The notes under the pieces were generated by a model. It made no database searches and was not told where the DNA came from. It was given only the letters and a program-made list of their open reading frames with translations. A DNA stretch of 64,000 nt from Micromonospora sp. C95 (lineage in GTDB: Bacteria; Actinomycetota; Actinomycetes; Mycobacteriales; Micromonosporaceae). A program made the position numbers and the translations under genes. The stretch spans positions 1-64,000 of the forward strand of contig NZ_JAGPXT010000002.1 in assembly GCF_018070465.1 (NCBI RefSeq). Reading direction: 5' to 3'. Shown here in pieces: positions 34,287 to 42,189 of the stretch (within the stretch, counting starts at the first letter, position 1; each line of letters opens with the position of its first letter).

Positions 34287-35027
34287 GTGCCCAAGCTGGC
34301 CGTGGTTTCCGGAGGTGGCACCGGGATCGGGCGGGCGATCGCCGAGGAACTGGCCGCGGAGCACGAGGTGGTGCTGCTCGGCCGGCGCGCGGAGGTGCTG
34401 AGACGCACCGCCGAGGAGCTGTCCGGCGGGCACCGTCGGGTCCGGGCGGTGGTCGCCGACCTGTGCGAGCCCGAGGACGTACGCCGGGCCGCCGACGAGA
34501 TCACCGCCGGGGGGCGTACGGTCGACGTGCTGGTCAACAACGCCGGGGGCAACTTCGCGCCGCAGCCGGCCGAGGATCTGTCCACCCTGCGCGAGCAGTA
34601 TCTGCGCAACCTCGGTGGCAACGTGTTGCCGGTGGTGCTGCTGACCCAGGCGCTGCTGCCCGCCCTGCGGCGCCCGGGTGGCCGGATCGTCACGGTGACC
34701 TCCATCGCGGCCTTCCGCGGCAACGCCTCCTACGGGGCCGCCAAGGCGGCGCTGCACCCGTGGTCCACTGAGTTGGCCGCGCGGCTGGCCGGTGCGGGCA
34801 TCACGGTGAACGTCGTCGCCCCCGGCTACGTGGGCGGCACCGAGTTCTACCGGGACCGGATGACGCCGGAGTTCCACCGACAGCGTTCGGCGCAGGCGCC
34901 GGTCGGCCGGGGCGGCACGGTGACCGACGTCGCCGCGCTGGTCGGCTACCTCGCCGGTGCCACGGCGGGTTTCGTCACCGGCCAGATCATCCAGGTCAAC
35001 GGCGGCGCGCTGATGGGCCGGGGCTGA
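34287..35027 (+). CDS. Short-chain dehydrogenase/reductase (SDR)
   Basis: NAD(P)-dependent oxidoreductase of about 247 residues, a classical SDR. The cofactor loop VSGGGTGIGRAIAEEL, structural VLVNNAGG, and catalytic Ser (TVTSIAAF) and Tyr-x-x-x-Lys (YGAAK) are all present; the C-terminus FVTGQIIQVNGGALMG is typical of FabG-like enzymes. It is the only plus-strand enzyme gene inside the cluster core, divergent from the aminotransferase. It could oxidise or reduce a keto/hydroxy group of a precursor. GTG 34287 is chosen because AGGGG lies eight bases before it; GTG at 34278 or 34281 is possible. Confidence 0.85.
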   Translation: MPKLAVVSGGGTGIGRAIAEELAAEHEVVLLGRRAEVLRRTAEELSGGHRRVRAVVADLCEPEDVRRAADEITAGGRTVDVLVNNAGGNFAPQPAEDLSTLREQYLRNLGGNVLPVVLLTQALLPALRRPGGRIVTVTSIAAFRGNASYGAAKAALHPWSTELAARLAGAGITVNVVAPGYVGGTEFYRDRMTPEFHRQRSAQAPVGRGGTVTDVAALVGYLAGATAGFVTGQIIQVNGGALMGRG

Positions 35028-35030
35028 TCC

Positions 35031-35101
35031 GGGACCGGCCGACGGTCGCCGGACAGGCCCCCGGTAGGGTCCGCCGGCCCGTCGGCGCATCGGCCGGTCC
35101 C
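35031..35101. terminator. Bidirectional terminator, SDR / lyase
   Basis: GGGACCGGCCGA (35031-35042) pairs perfectly with TCGGCCGGTCCC (35090-35101); CCGACGG and CCGTCGG can pair further inside. It fills the gap between convergent genes. Confidence 0.5.
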
Positions 35102-35116
35102 GTCGCTGCGCACCCG

Positions 35117-36526
35117 TCACCCGCGGCCTGCCAGCCACTTGCGCGCCTCCGCCACGGCACGATGGGTCAGGTCGGTCGACGCACCGAGATAGCGGGCCGG
35201 ATCAAAGATCACCTCGACCTCGTGGTCGGGCAACAGGCGGCGTAGCTCGGCGCAGCCGTCCAGGGACTCCCGCAGCGAGCCACCGGCGTCGTGGGCCTGC
35301 TGGCTGAGCTCGTAGACACGTTCGTGGGCGGTCTGTTTGCCGACGTGCGCGCCGAGGGCGAGCATCAGCCGCTCGGAGGCGAGCTGGTCGGCGACGACCC
35401 GGGTGTTCTCGCGCAGCCGGTCGACGTTGACGGTGAGACCGCTGACCAGCTCCCGGGTGATCTCGCAGGCGGCCAGGGTGTAGTGGGACACGTCCGGTAC
35501 GCACGCCCACTCCACCCGCAGCGCGCGCGAGTCCCGCTCGTGGTCACCGATCATCCCGCTGTACGCGATGCCCGCCTGGGCGGCGGCGAGCTTCGCCATC
35601 ACCACCACCTGCTCGCACCGTTCCGGGTTCCGCTTGTGCGGCATGGTGCTCGACCCGACCTTGCCGTACCGCCACGGTTCGGTGACCTCGCCGAACTCGG
35701 GCCGGCCGATGGTACGGATCTCGTCGGCGACCCGACCCAGGGTGCCGGCCACCATGGCAAGTGTGGTGACGAACTCCACCACCCGGTCGCGGGCCACGTG
35801 CCAGCCGATCGTCGGTACGCCCAGGCCCAGCCGGGCGGCGAAACGCTCCAGCAACCCGATGCCCTCGGTGCCGAAGCCGGCCATGGTCCCGGCACCGCCG
35901 AACAGCTGGGCCACCACGACCCGGGACCGGACGGTCGCCAGCCGCTCGGTGTGCCGCAGGATCTCGTCGATCCAGCTGGCGGCCTTGAGGCCGAAGCTCA
36001 TCGGCAGCGCGGCGCGCGCGTGGGTGCGCCCCACCGCCACCGTGTCGGCGTGTTCCTCGGCCAGTTCCACCAGGCAGGCGAGAATCTCCGCCAGCTCCCG
36101 GTCGACCTCGTCGAGGGTGTCCCGGATCTCCAGCGACTGCCCGGTGTCCTGGATGTCCTGGGTGGTGGCGCCGAAGTGGATGAACTCCCCGGTGCCGTCC
36201 GGGCAGGCGGCCTGGAACACCCGCAGCAGGCCGACCAGCGAGTGCCCGGAGCGTTCGATCTCCTGCTGCACCGCGTCCAGGTCGATGCGCTCCAGCTGGG
36301 CCGCCGACACGATGCCCTCGACCGCCGGCCCGGGAATCATGCCCAGCTCACCCTGCGCCTGGGCCAGCGCCGCCTCGATGTCGAGCCAGCGCTGTTTGCG
36401 ACAGACGTCGCAGTAGATCCGCCGGCTGGCGGCGGTCGCGTAGCGGTTGCCGTAGAAGCGGGAGTCGGTGATGTGGCCCCGCTCGTGGCGGCAGGTGTCG
36501 ACCGAATGGGCGTGGGTGACGGACAT
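35117..36526 (-). CDS. Adenylosuccinate lyase-superfamily enzyme
   Basis: Enzyme of about 469 residues of the fumarase/aspartase superfamily, PurB / carboxymuconate-cycloisomerase branch. These homotetramers cleave a C-N (or C-C) bond by beta-elimination, often releasing fumarate. The signature GSSTMPHKRNPERCEQ carries the catalytic-loop serine region; FIHFGATTQDIQDTG and GRTHARAALP match the other two conserved regions. As a cluster enzyme it probably does not make AMP; a lyase acting on an N-substituted aspartate is likely. It may instead act like CreD-type nitrosuccinate lyases, but no CreE-like partner is seen. GGAGG precedes the ATG; it ends the long minus-strand operon. Confidence 0.85.
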   Translation of the reverse strand: MSVTHAHSVDTCRHERGHITDSRFYGNRYATAASRRIYCDVCRKQRWLDIEAALAQAQGELGMIPGPAVEGIVSAAQLERIDLDAVQQEIERSGHSLVGLLRVFQAACPDGTGEFIHFGATTQDIQDTGQSLEIRDTLDEVDRELAEILACLVELAEEHADTVAVGRTHARAALPMSFGLKAASWIDEILRHTERLATVRSRVVVAQLFGGAGTMAGFGTEGIGLLERFAARLGLGVPTIGWHVARDRVVEFVTTLAMVAGTLGRVADEIRTIGRPEFGEVTEPWRYGKVGSSTMPHKRNPERCEQVVVMAKLAAAQAGIAYSGMIGDHERDSRALRVEWACVPDVSHYTLAACEITRELVSGLTVNVDRLRENTRVVADQLASERLMLALGAHVGKQTAHERVYELSQQAHDAGGSLRESLDGCAELRRLLPDHEVEVIFDPARYLGASTDLTHRAVAEARKWLAGRG

Positions 36527-36541
36527 CGGTGCCTCCGTGGT

Positions 36542-37729
36542 TCAGCGACGAACGGGTCGGCTGGTCGCGGTCAGTGGTCGGGTGAGGAAGGGACTGGTGC
36601 CGTACGGCGGCTCATCGGGGGTCACGCGGGCGGCGGCGGCCGTGTCGTACGCGACCTGGCGCAGCGGCAGGTCGTGGCGGCAGGCCTCGTCGGTCAGGTG
36701 GTCGACGAGCTGGCGCATCAGCTCCGTCACGCCGTCGAGCACCCCGCGTGGGCTCGGACAGCTGGTGGGCCCGAAAAGCGCCTCCATCGAGGCGGATCCG
36801 CCGATGCCGCCCACGAAGTCGGGCACCACGAGCACACCGGCCCGGTGCAGCGCGTGCTCCGCCTGCGGGCTGAGCCCGCAGTTGGCGCCGACCACCACCA
36901 CCGGTGCCGGCAGCCGGTCGGCCCGCTCCGCCGGCAGCCCGTCGGCGCCGGCGGCGAGCAGCACCAGGTCGGTGGGCAGGTCGAGCAGCGCGGCAGCCGG
37001 CATCCGTCGGGCGTGCCGGGCCAGTTGCGACACCGGGGTGCCGGCCGGCTCGGCCAGCATCGCGGCGACGTCCAGTCCGCGCGGGTCGGCGACGCAGCCG
37101 TACTCGTCGGCGATCCCGGTGATCCGGACGCCCTCCTGTGCCAGCGTGTACGCCGCCGCGCGGCCCAGGTTGCCGAATCCCTGCAGCGTGCAGGAGAGCG
37201 GACCGGGCAGGGCACTGGCCCGGGCGGCCATCACCGCCGCCTGGGCCAGGGCGTGACCGGCGCGGCGCTGGGCCAGGGTCAGCGCGCCGACGTGCTGGTC
37301 GAGCAGGCCCATCCGGGCGACGAACTCCGCCTCACTGAACTCCTGGGCGCCCCGGACGGCGTACTTGATCGACGGGATGCCCTCCAGCACGGCGAGCTGT
37401 TCCAGCTCGTCCCAGTGGGTGCCCATGTCGCAGCCCATGCTGAACCGGGTCATCAGCTGCCCGCGCAGGAAGCGCAGGAAGCGGCGCAGCGCCGCCGCCT
37501 TGCCCGGTGCCCTCGGGTCGTAGTCGATGCCGCATTTCGCGCCGTCGACGTTGATGCCGAGCAGCCGCTCCTTCAGGGTCATCCGGGAGGCCAGTTCACC
37601 CAGCTCCGCTGCGGTCAACCCGGGCTTCACCCGGCAACCACCGGCGGCCAGCCGGCAGTCCAACCCGTCGTAGACCAGCCAGCCCTGGAATCCCTCGATC
37701 GGGTCCACGTACTCGATGACAGCGTTCAC
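36542..37729 (-). CDS. Glu/Leu/Phe/Val-type amino-acid dehydrogenase
   Basis: NAD(P)-dependent dehydrogenase of about 395 residues, GLFV family, which interconverts L-amino acids and 2-keto acids. GGCRVKPGLTAAELGELASR plus MTLKERLLGINVDGAKCGID contain the conserved substrate-binding and catalytic lysines (TLK, GAK). The Rossmann domain has LQGFGNLGRAAAYTL, and ANCGLSPQAE corresponds to the G-A/G-N-x-P region. Substrate cannot be assigned. Its GTG overlaps the stop of the CBS-like gene by four bases. In context it may aminate a keto acid made by the ThDP enzyme or oxidise an intermediate from the CBS-like step. Confidence 0.8.
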   Translation of the reverse strand: MNAVIEYVDPIEGFQGWLVYDGLDCRLAAGGCRVKPGLTAAELGELASRMTLKERLLGINVDGAKCGIDYDPRAPGKAAALRRFLRFLRGQLMTRFSMGCDMGTHWDELEQLAVLEGIPSIKYAVRGAQEFSEAEFVARMGLLDQHVGALTLAQRRAGHALAQAAVMAARASALPGPLSCTLQGFGNLGRAAAYTLAQEGVRITGIADEYGCVADPRGLDVAAMLAEPAGTPVSQLARHARRMPAAALLDLPTDLVLLAAGADGLPAERADRLPAPVVVVGANCGLSPQAEHALHRAGVLVVPDFVGGIGGSASMEALFGPTSCPSPRGVLDGVTELMRQLVDHLTDEACRHDLPLRQVAYDTAAAARVTPDEPPYGTSPFLTRPLTATSRPVRR

Positions 37730-39123
37730 GGCTTCCCCCGCGATGATGGTGCGGACCCGCTCGCGCCCCGGCCCTCGCCCAGGTACTCGACCAGGCAGCG
37801 GGCGGTCAGCAGGCAACGCGGGAGTCCTCCGTCGACCACCAGTACGGCGGTCGACGGCTCGGACAGCATCGGAACCACGTCCGGCAACGGCGTGCCGGCG
37901 CCGACCTGCGGCGGCGGTGGGCTCAGGTGGTCGCCGACCAGGTCGTCGGCGCCAGCGCCGGCGGCGTACGCACCGGCGAGCGTGGCCTCGGTGACACAAC
38001 CGAGGATCTCCGCCAGCCGCAGCGGCGGTGTGGCCGCACTGACCAGCAGGTGCGTGGTGTCCGCGTCGCGCAGCAGCTTCGCCGCGTTGGCCAGGGTCTC
38101 GTCCGGCCGGATCAGCGGCGGATGCCCGCCGGTCGCGGCGTCGCGCACCCTCGGCTGGTCGGTGGGTGGGTCGTACAGGCCCAGGCCGGCGAGCCAGTCG
38201 TCGTTGAAGATCTTGGACAGGTAGCCACGGCCGGAGTCCGGTAGCAGCACGACGACGAGGGCCGCCGGTCCGGCCGCGGCGGCGACCCGCACCGCGGCGG
38301 CGGCGGCCATCCCACCGGAGCCGCCGGTGAGCAGGGCGTCCTCGCGGGCCAACCGGCGGGTCATCAGGATCGACTCCTGGTCGGTGACCGCGATGACCTC
38401 GTCGACCACCGACGGGTCGTAGGAGTCCGGGCAGCTCGGCTGGCCCACCCCTTCCACCAGGTACGGCCGCCCGGTGCCACCGGAGTAGATCGAACCGTCC
38501 GGGTCGACGCCGATGATCCGTACCGTCCCGCCGGAGACCTCCCGCAGGTAGCGCCCGACACCGGAGATCGTGCCGCCGGTGCCGATTCCGGCGACGAAGT
38601 GCGTCAGCCGGCCCTCGGTCTGCCGCCACAGCTCCGGTCCGGTGGTGTGGTAGTGCGACTCCGGGTTGCTGCGGTTGGCGTACTGGTTGAGCTGTACCGC
38701 GCCGGGCCGTTCGGCGGCGATCCGGGACGCCACGCTGCGGTACGAGTCCGGATGCTCGGGCCGCACGGCGGCGGGACAGACCACCACCTCCGCCCCGTAC
38801 GCCCGCAGCACGTCGATCTTGTCGCGGGACACCTTGTCGGGGCAGGTGAAGACGCAGCGGTAGCCCTTCTGCTGGGCCACGATGGCCAGCCCCACCCCGG
38901 TGTTGCCGGAGGTGGGCTCCACGATCGTCCCGCCGGGGCGCAGCAGGCCGTCGGCCTCGGCCGTCTCCACCATCCGCAGGGCGATGCGGTCCTTCACCGA
39001 ACCGCCCGGGTTCAGGTACTCCACCTTGGCGTAGACCGGGGCCGAGCCGGGCGGCACCACGCTGCGCAGTCGCACCAGCGGGGTGTCACCGATCAGCTCG
39101 GTAAGTGATTCGTGCAGGTTCAC
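37726..39123 (-). CDS. Cystathionine beta-synthase-like PLP enzyme with CBS domains
   Basis: Fold-type II PLP enzyme of about 465 residues. KVEYLNPGGSVKDRIA holds the PLP lysine, PTSGNTGVGLAI the substrate loop, and GIGTGGTISGVGRYL the phosphate loop; residues about 345-455 form a CBS-domain pair. Length and layout match actinobacterial cystathionine beta-synthase (Rv1077 type). These enzymes replace the beta-substituent of serine or an O-activated serine with a nucleophile. Relatives in secondary metabolism (SbnA) use an amino acid as nucleophile to make diaminopropionate precursors. GTG 39123 overlaps the ThDP-enzyme stop by four bases (GTGA). Confidence 0.85.
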   Translation of the reverse strand: MNLHESLTELIGDTPLVRLRSVVPPGSAPVYAKVEYLNPGGSVKDRIALRMVETAEADGLLRPGGTIVEPTSGNTGVGLAIVAQQKGYRCVFTCPDKVSRDKIDVLRAYGAEVVVCPAAVRPEHPDSYRSVASRIAAERPGAVQLNQYANRSNPESHYHTTGPELWRQTEGRLTHFVAGIGTGGTISGVGRYLREVSGGTVRIIGVDPDGSIYSGGTGRPYLVEGVGQPSCPDSYDPSVVDEVIAVTDQESILMTRRLAREDALLTGGSGGMAAAAAVRVAAAAGPAALVVVLLPDSGRGYLSKIFNDDWLAGLGLYDPPTDQPRVRDAATGGHPPLIRPDETLANAAKLLRDADTTHLLVSAATPPLRLAEILGCVTEATLAGAYAAGAGADDLVGDHLSPPPPQVGAGTPLPDVVPMLSEPSTAVLVVDGGLPRCLLTARCLVEYLGEGRGASGSAPSSRGKP

Positions 39124-40838
39124 GCGACACCCACCTCCATGCTCACCGGGCCGCTCACGCTCATCCGGCGGTACGCCGAGATCCAGGACAGGCTGGTGCG
39201 GACGTCGACCACCACCGGCCCGCCGTGCGCCAGCGCCCGGGCCAGGCACGGCTCCACGTCCTGCTCCGTGGTGACCGCGAGCCCCAACGCGCCGTACGCG
39301 CGGGCGAGCGCGACGAAATCCGGATTGTCGAGGTCCGTGGCGATGACCCGGCCGGGGTACGCCCGCTCCTGATGCGCCCGGATGGTGCCGTAGCTGCCGT
39401 TGTTGGCGATCACCACGATCAACGGCAGCCGGCGGCTCACCGCGGTGGCCAGTTCCGAGCCGGTCATCAGGAACCCGCCGTCGCCCACGATCACCACCGT
39501 CGGGCGGCCGGTACGCAGCGCGGCGGCCACGCCACCCGGCACCCCGAAACCCATGGCGCTGGAACCGACACCGAGCATCCTCGCGTCGCCGGTCAACCTC
39601 AGGTAGCGGTAGAGCCAGCTGGTGAAGGTGCCGGAGTCGAGGGTGACCACCACATCGCCGCCGGTCAGCTCGTCCAATCCGGCGACGAGCGCACCGAAGG
39701 CCAGGCCGTCGTCGCTGGGGTGCGGCGACCACCGGGCCTTGGCCACCTCCAGCTGGTGCAGCTCGTCGACCCAGCCGACCCGCCCCGCGTCCACCCCGGC
39801 CGGTGCCAGGTCGGCCAGTTGCCGCAGGAACTGCACCGGGTCGGCGGCCAGCCCGACCGTCGGCGGATGGGTGCGGCCGAGCCGCTGCGGGTCGGGATAG
39901 ACGTGCACAAGTGCCTGTGCGGGGTTTCCGGGCCTCGGCAGCCGCCGCGACAGCGTGGTCACGTCGTCGAGTCGGGTGCCGACCGCCAGCACCAGGTCGG
40001 CACGGTCGAGCAGGGTCCGCTGCCGCTCCTGGGTGTTGTTGTGCAGGTGGCCGGCGTAGCAGGGGTCCCGGTTGTCGAACAGGTCCTGGCGCTTGTTGCT
40101 GGTCAGCACGGGCAGGTGATGCCGGTGGGCGGCGGCGGCCAACACCCGCCGCCCGGTCTCGCCGCCGAGCGTGCCGCCGGCCAGCAGGAGGGGACGTTGC
40201 GCACCGTGCAGCAGATCCCGCACCCGGTCGAGGTCGGCCGGGGTGGCTGCGGTCGCGCCCGGCTGCCAGCGGGTCGGCACCGCGCCGACCGGGTCCGGCA
40301 GGTCCAGCACGTCCTCGGGCAGCACCAGCACGACCGGGCCCGGGGTGCCCGACTGTGCGGTGCGGAACGCGCGGGCGACGAACTCGCCGGTGCGGGCCGG
40401 CTCCAGCAGTACCAGCACCTCCTTGGCCAGCCCGCTGAAGGCGCGGGCGTAGTCGACCTCCTGGAACGCCTCGGTGCCGAGATCGCAGCGGGGCACCTGG
40501 CCGATCACCAGCACCAGCGGGGTGGCGTCGTACCAGGCGGAGTGCACCGCGATGCTCGCGTTGGTGGCCCCCGGGCCCCGGCTGACCAGGCACACCCCGG
40601 GTCGTCCGGTGAGCTTCGCGTCGGCCACCGCGGCGAAGCCGGCGGACGCCTCGTGCCGGCTGGTCACCACGTCGACCGTCGACGCGGCGTGCAACTCGTC
40701 CAGCACCGCCAGGTAGCTCTCCCCGGCGACGCAGAAGACCCGGTCCACGCCGTGGGCGAGCAGCGTGTCCACCACCGTGGCGGCGACGGTACGCGGTGCC
40801 GGCGACGCCCGGTCCGCCGCCTGCGGGGCGGTTGTCAC
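39120..40838 (-). CDS. Thiamine-diphosphate-dependent enzyme (acetolactate synthase-like)
   Basis: ThDP enzyme of about 572 residues with the three-domain layout of acetolactate synthase and related decarboxylases. The catalytic glutamate is in TSRHEASAGFAAVADA; the ThDP motif is VIVGDGGFLMTGSEL followed by IANNGSYGTIRAHQ. Such enzymes decarboxylate 2-keto acids and may ligate the resulting carbanion to an aldehyde or keto acid. The N-terminal Ala-rich leader is short. It overlaps the binding-protein homologue upstream and the CBS-like gene downstream by four bases each, so the three are made together. Product unknown; it is not a housekeeping IlvB by context. Confidence 0.85.
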   Translation of the reverse strand: MTTAPQAADRASPAPRTVAATVVDTLLAHGVDRVFCVAGESYLAVLDELHAASTVDVVTSRHEASAGFAAVADAKLTGRPGVCLVSRGPGATNASIAVHSAWYDATPLVLVIGQVPRCDLGTEAFQEVDYARAFSGLAKEVLVLLEPARTGEFVARAFRTAQSGTPGPVVLVLPEDVLDLPDPVGAVPTRWQPGATAATPADLDRVRDLLHGAQRPLLLAGGTLGGETGRRVLAAAAHRHHLPVLTSNKRQDLFDNRDPCYAGHLHNNTQERQRTLLDRADLVLAVGTRLDDVTTLSRRLPRPGNPAQALVHVYPDPQRLGRTHPPTVGLAADPVQFLRQLADLAPAGVDAGRVGWVDELHQLEVAKARWSPHPSDDGLAFGALVAGLDELTGGDVVVTLDSGTFTSWLYRYLRLTGDARMLGVGSSAMGFGVPGGVAAALRTGRPTVVIVGDGGFLMTGSELATAVSRRLPLIVVIANNGSYGTIRAHQERAYPGRVIATDLDNPDFVALARAYGALGLAVTTEQDVEPCLARALAHGGPVVVDVRTSLSWISAYRRMSVSGPVSMEVGVA

Positions 40839-42145
40839 GGCAGTTCCCCGTCGGCCGTCGAGGGCCGGAACTTGCTGTCGGCCAGGGCCGGCGGGTAGAT
40901 GATCGCCGCGTCGTCGAAGGTCTGCCCGACCGTCTGGTACTGCATGACCACCAGCTCCGGCGGGTTGTGGTGCCAGTGCTCGGCGCCCCGCTCGAAGCGC
41001 AGCGGGCCCCGCCAGGTGTCGAACTCGGTGGACTCCAGGGCGTCGAGCAGGCCCTCGCGGCTGTCCGTGCCGGCCACCTGCAACGCCTGGCCGATGATTG
41101 TCACGTCGGTGAAGGCGCTCAGGCAGGTGTCCGGCGGCGCGAAGCCGTAACGCTGCATGAACCGGTCGGTGAACCAGCGTCCGATCGGCGTCATCTCCGA
41201 CCACGAGGGACGGAACTTCGTCGCCGGCCACATCACCCCGTTGCCGCCCGCGCCGGCCATCCGCCAGTAGTCCTGCGAGCGCATCGGGAAGCCGAAGGTC
41301 ACCATCATCGGCACCGCCGGCAGCAGACCGAGTTCGATGGCCTGCTGGAGGATGTGGTAGCTGTTGCCGACCGGGCCGCCGCCGGCGACGACGTTGAGCC
41401 CGCCGTTGATGAACGCGTCCGGCTGCCACTGCTTGATCTGCCGCAGCTGCTCCCGCCAGTCGAGCGCGACCTCCTGCTCGAAGTCGAACCGGAGGAACTC
41501 CATGCCGTGCCGCGACTCGCCGTACTGCTGGAGGGTGTCGGCCATGGTCTTGCCGAACACCGTGTCCGGCGCGATCATGCCGATGCGGCGGGCGCCGATG
41601 TCGGCCAGGCAGTCCATCATCAGCGGTACCCGGTCGGCGATCGAGAAGTAGGTGCGGAAGATCGTGCGCCGCCCGTGGGTCACCGTGCTGTGCCCGTTCT
41701 CGACGAACATCGGCACGCCGATCTTCTCGCACATCTCCGCCACCCACGGGGTGGTACGCAGGTGCCACTGGCCCATCACGGCGAGCACCTCGTCGACCAT
41801 GGCCAGCTTCGCCATGCCCGCGACGGCGGAGCGCGGGAAACCCTCCTCCGCGGCGGTCACCATGTCGTTGTACGCGATGAACGAGACGTTGCGCCCACCC
41901 AGTACACCGCCGTGCTCACGCAGGTACTCGGCACCCAGGCGGGCACCCCGCGAGACCAGTACGCCGGCCATCGCGTCACCGGGGCGGCTCATCGGCGTGA
42001 GGATGCCGATCTTGATCGGGTTGTCGCCGGCGACCGAGTTCACCGCCTCGATCTCCTGCAACGCCAGCTCCATCGGAGTGCTCGCCGGTGCGGTCGGCTG
42101 CGCGTTGCGCGGCGCGGGAACCTCGGCGTTCGTCGTGGTGGTCAC
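40835..42145 (-). CDS. Periplasmic-binding-protein homologue without signal peptide
   Basis: Protein of about 436 residues of the branched-chain amino acid / amide-binding family (Peripla_BP type I). IKIGILTPMSRPGDAMAGVL opens the first lobe; MGQWHLRTTPWVAEMCEKIG and IGMIAPDTVFGKTMADTL belong to the two-lobe fold. The N-terminus is a 40-residue Ala/Pro/Thr-rich segment with no hydrophobic core and no lipobox cysteine, so the protein should stay in the cytosol. There is no permease or ATPase beside it. It could be a ligand sensor (compare AmiC), a carrier of an intermediate, or a repurposed enzyme. AAGGAG precedes GTG 42145; it overlaps the ThDP gene. Confidence 0.8.
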   Translation of the reverse strand: MTTTTNAEVPAPRNAQPTAPASTPMELALQEIEAVNSVAGDNPIKIGILTPMSRPGDAMAGVLVSRGARLGAEYLREHGGVLGGRNVSFIAYNDMVTAAEEGFPRSAVAGMAKLAMVDEVLAVMGQWHLRTTPWVAEMCEKIGVPMFVENGHSTVTHGRRTIFRTYFSIADRVPLMMDCLADIGARRIGMIAPDTVFGKTMADTLQQYGESRHGMEFLRFDFEQEVALDWREQLRQIKQWQPDAFINGGLNVVAGGGPVGNSYHILQQAIELGLLPAVPMMVTFGFPMRSQDYWRMAGAGGNGVMWPATKFRPSWSEMTPIGRWFTDRFMQRYGFAPPDTCLSAFTDVTIIGQALQVAGTDSREGLLDALESTEFDTWRGPLRFERGAEHWHHNPPELVVMQYQTVGQTFDDAAIIYPPALADSKFRPSTADGELP

Positions 42146-42189
42146 GGCATCTCTCCTTCTGCGGTCGGCTCGTGCCAGGTGGGACAAGG

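Noticed and set aside
35117-36526. Housekeeping purB (adenylosuccinate lyase)
   Set aside because: The family signature fits, but it ends a dedicated biosynthetic operon with 15-base spacing to the dehydrogenase; a purine role is unlikely though not excluded.
35291-38224. 977-codon plus-strand open frame opposite the lyase, dehydrogenase and CBS-like genes
   Set aside because: Antisense shadow; the minus-strand enzymes show intact catalytic motifs.
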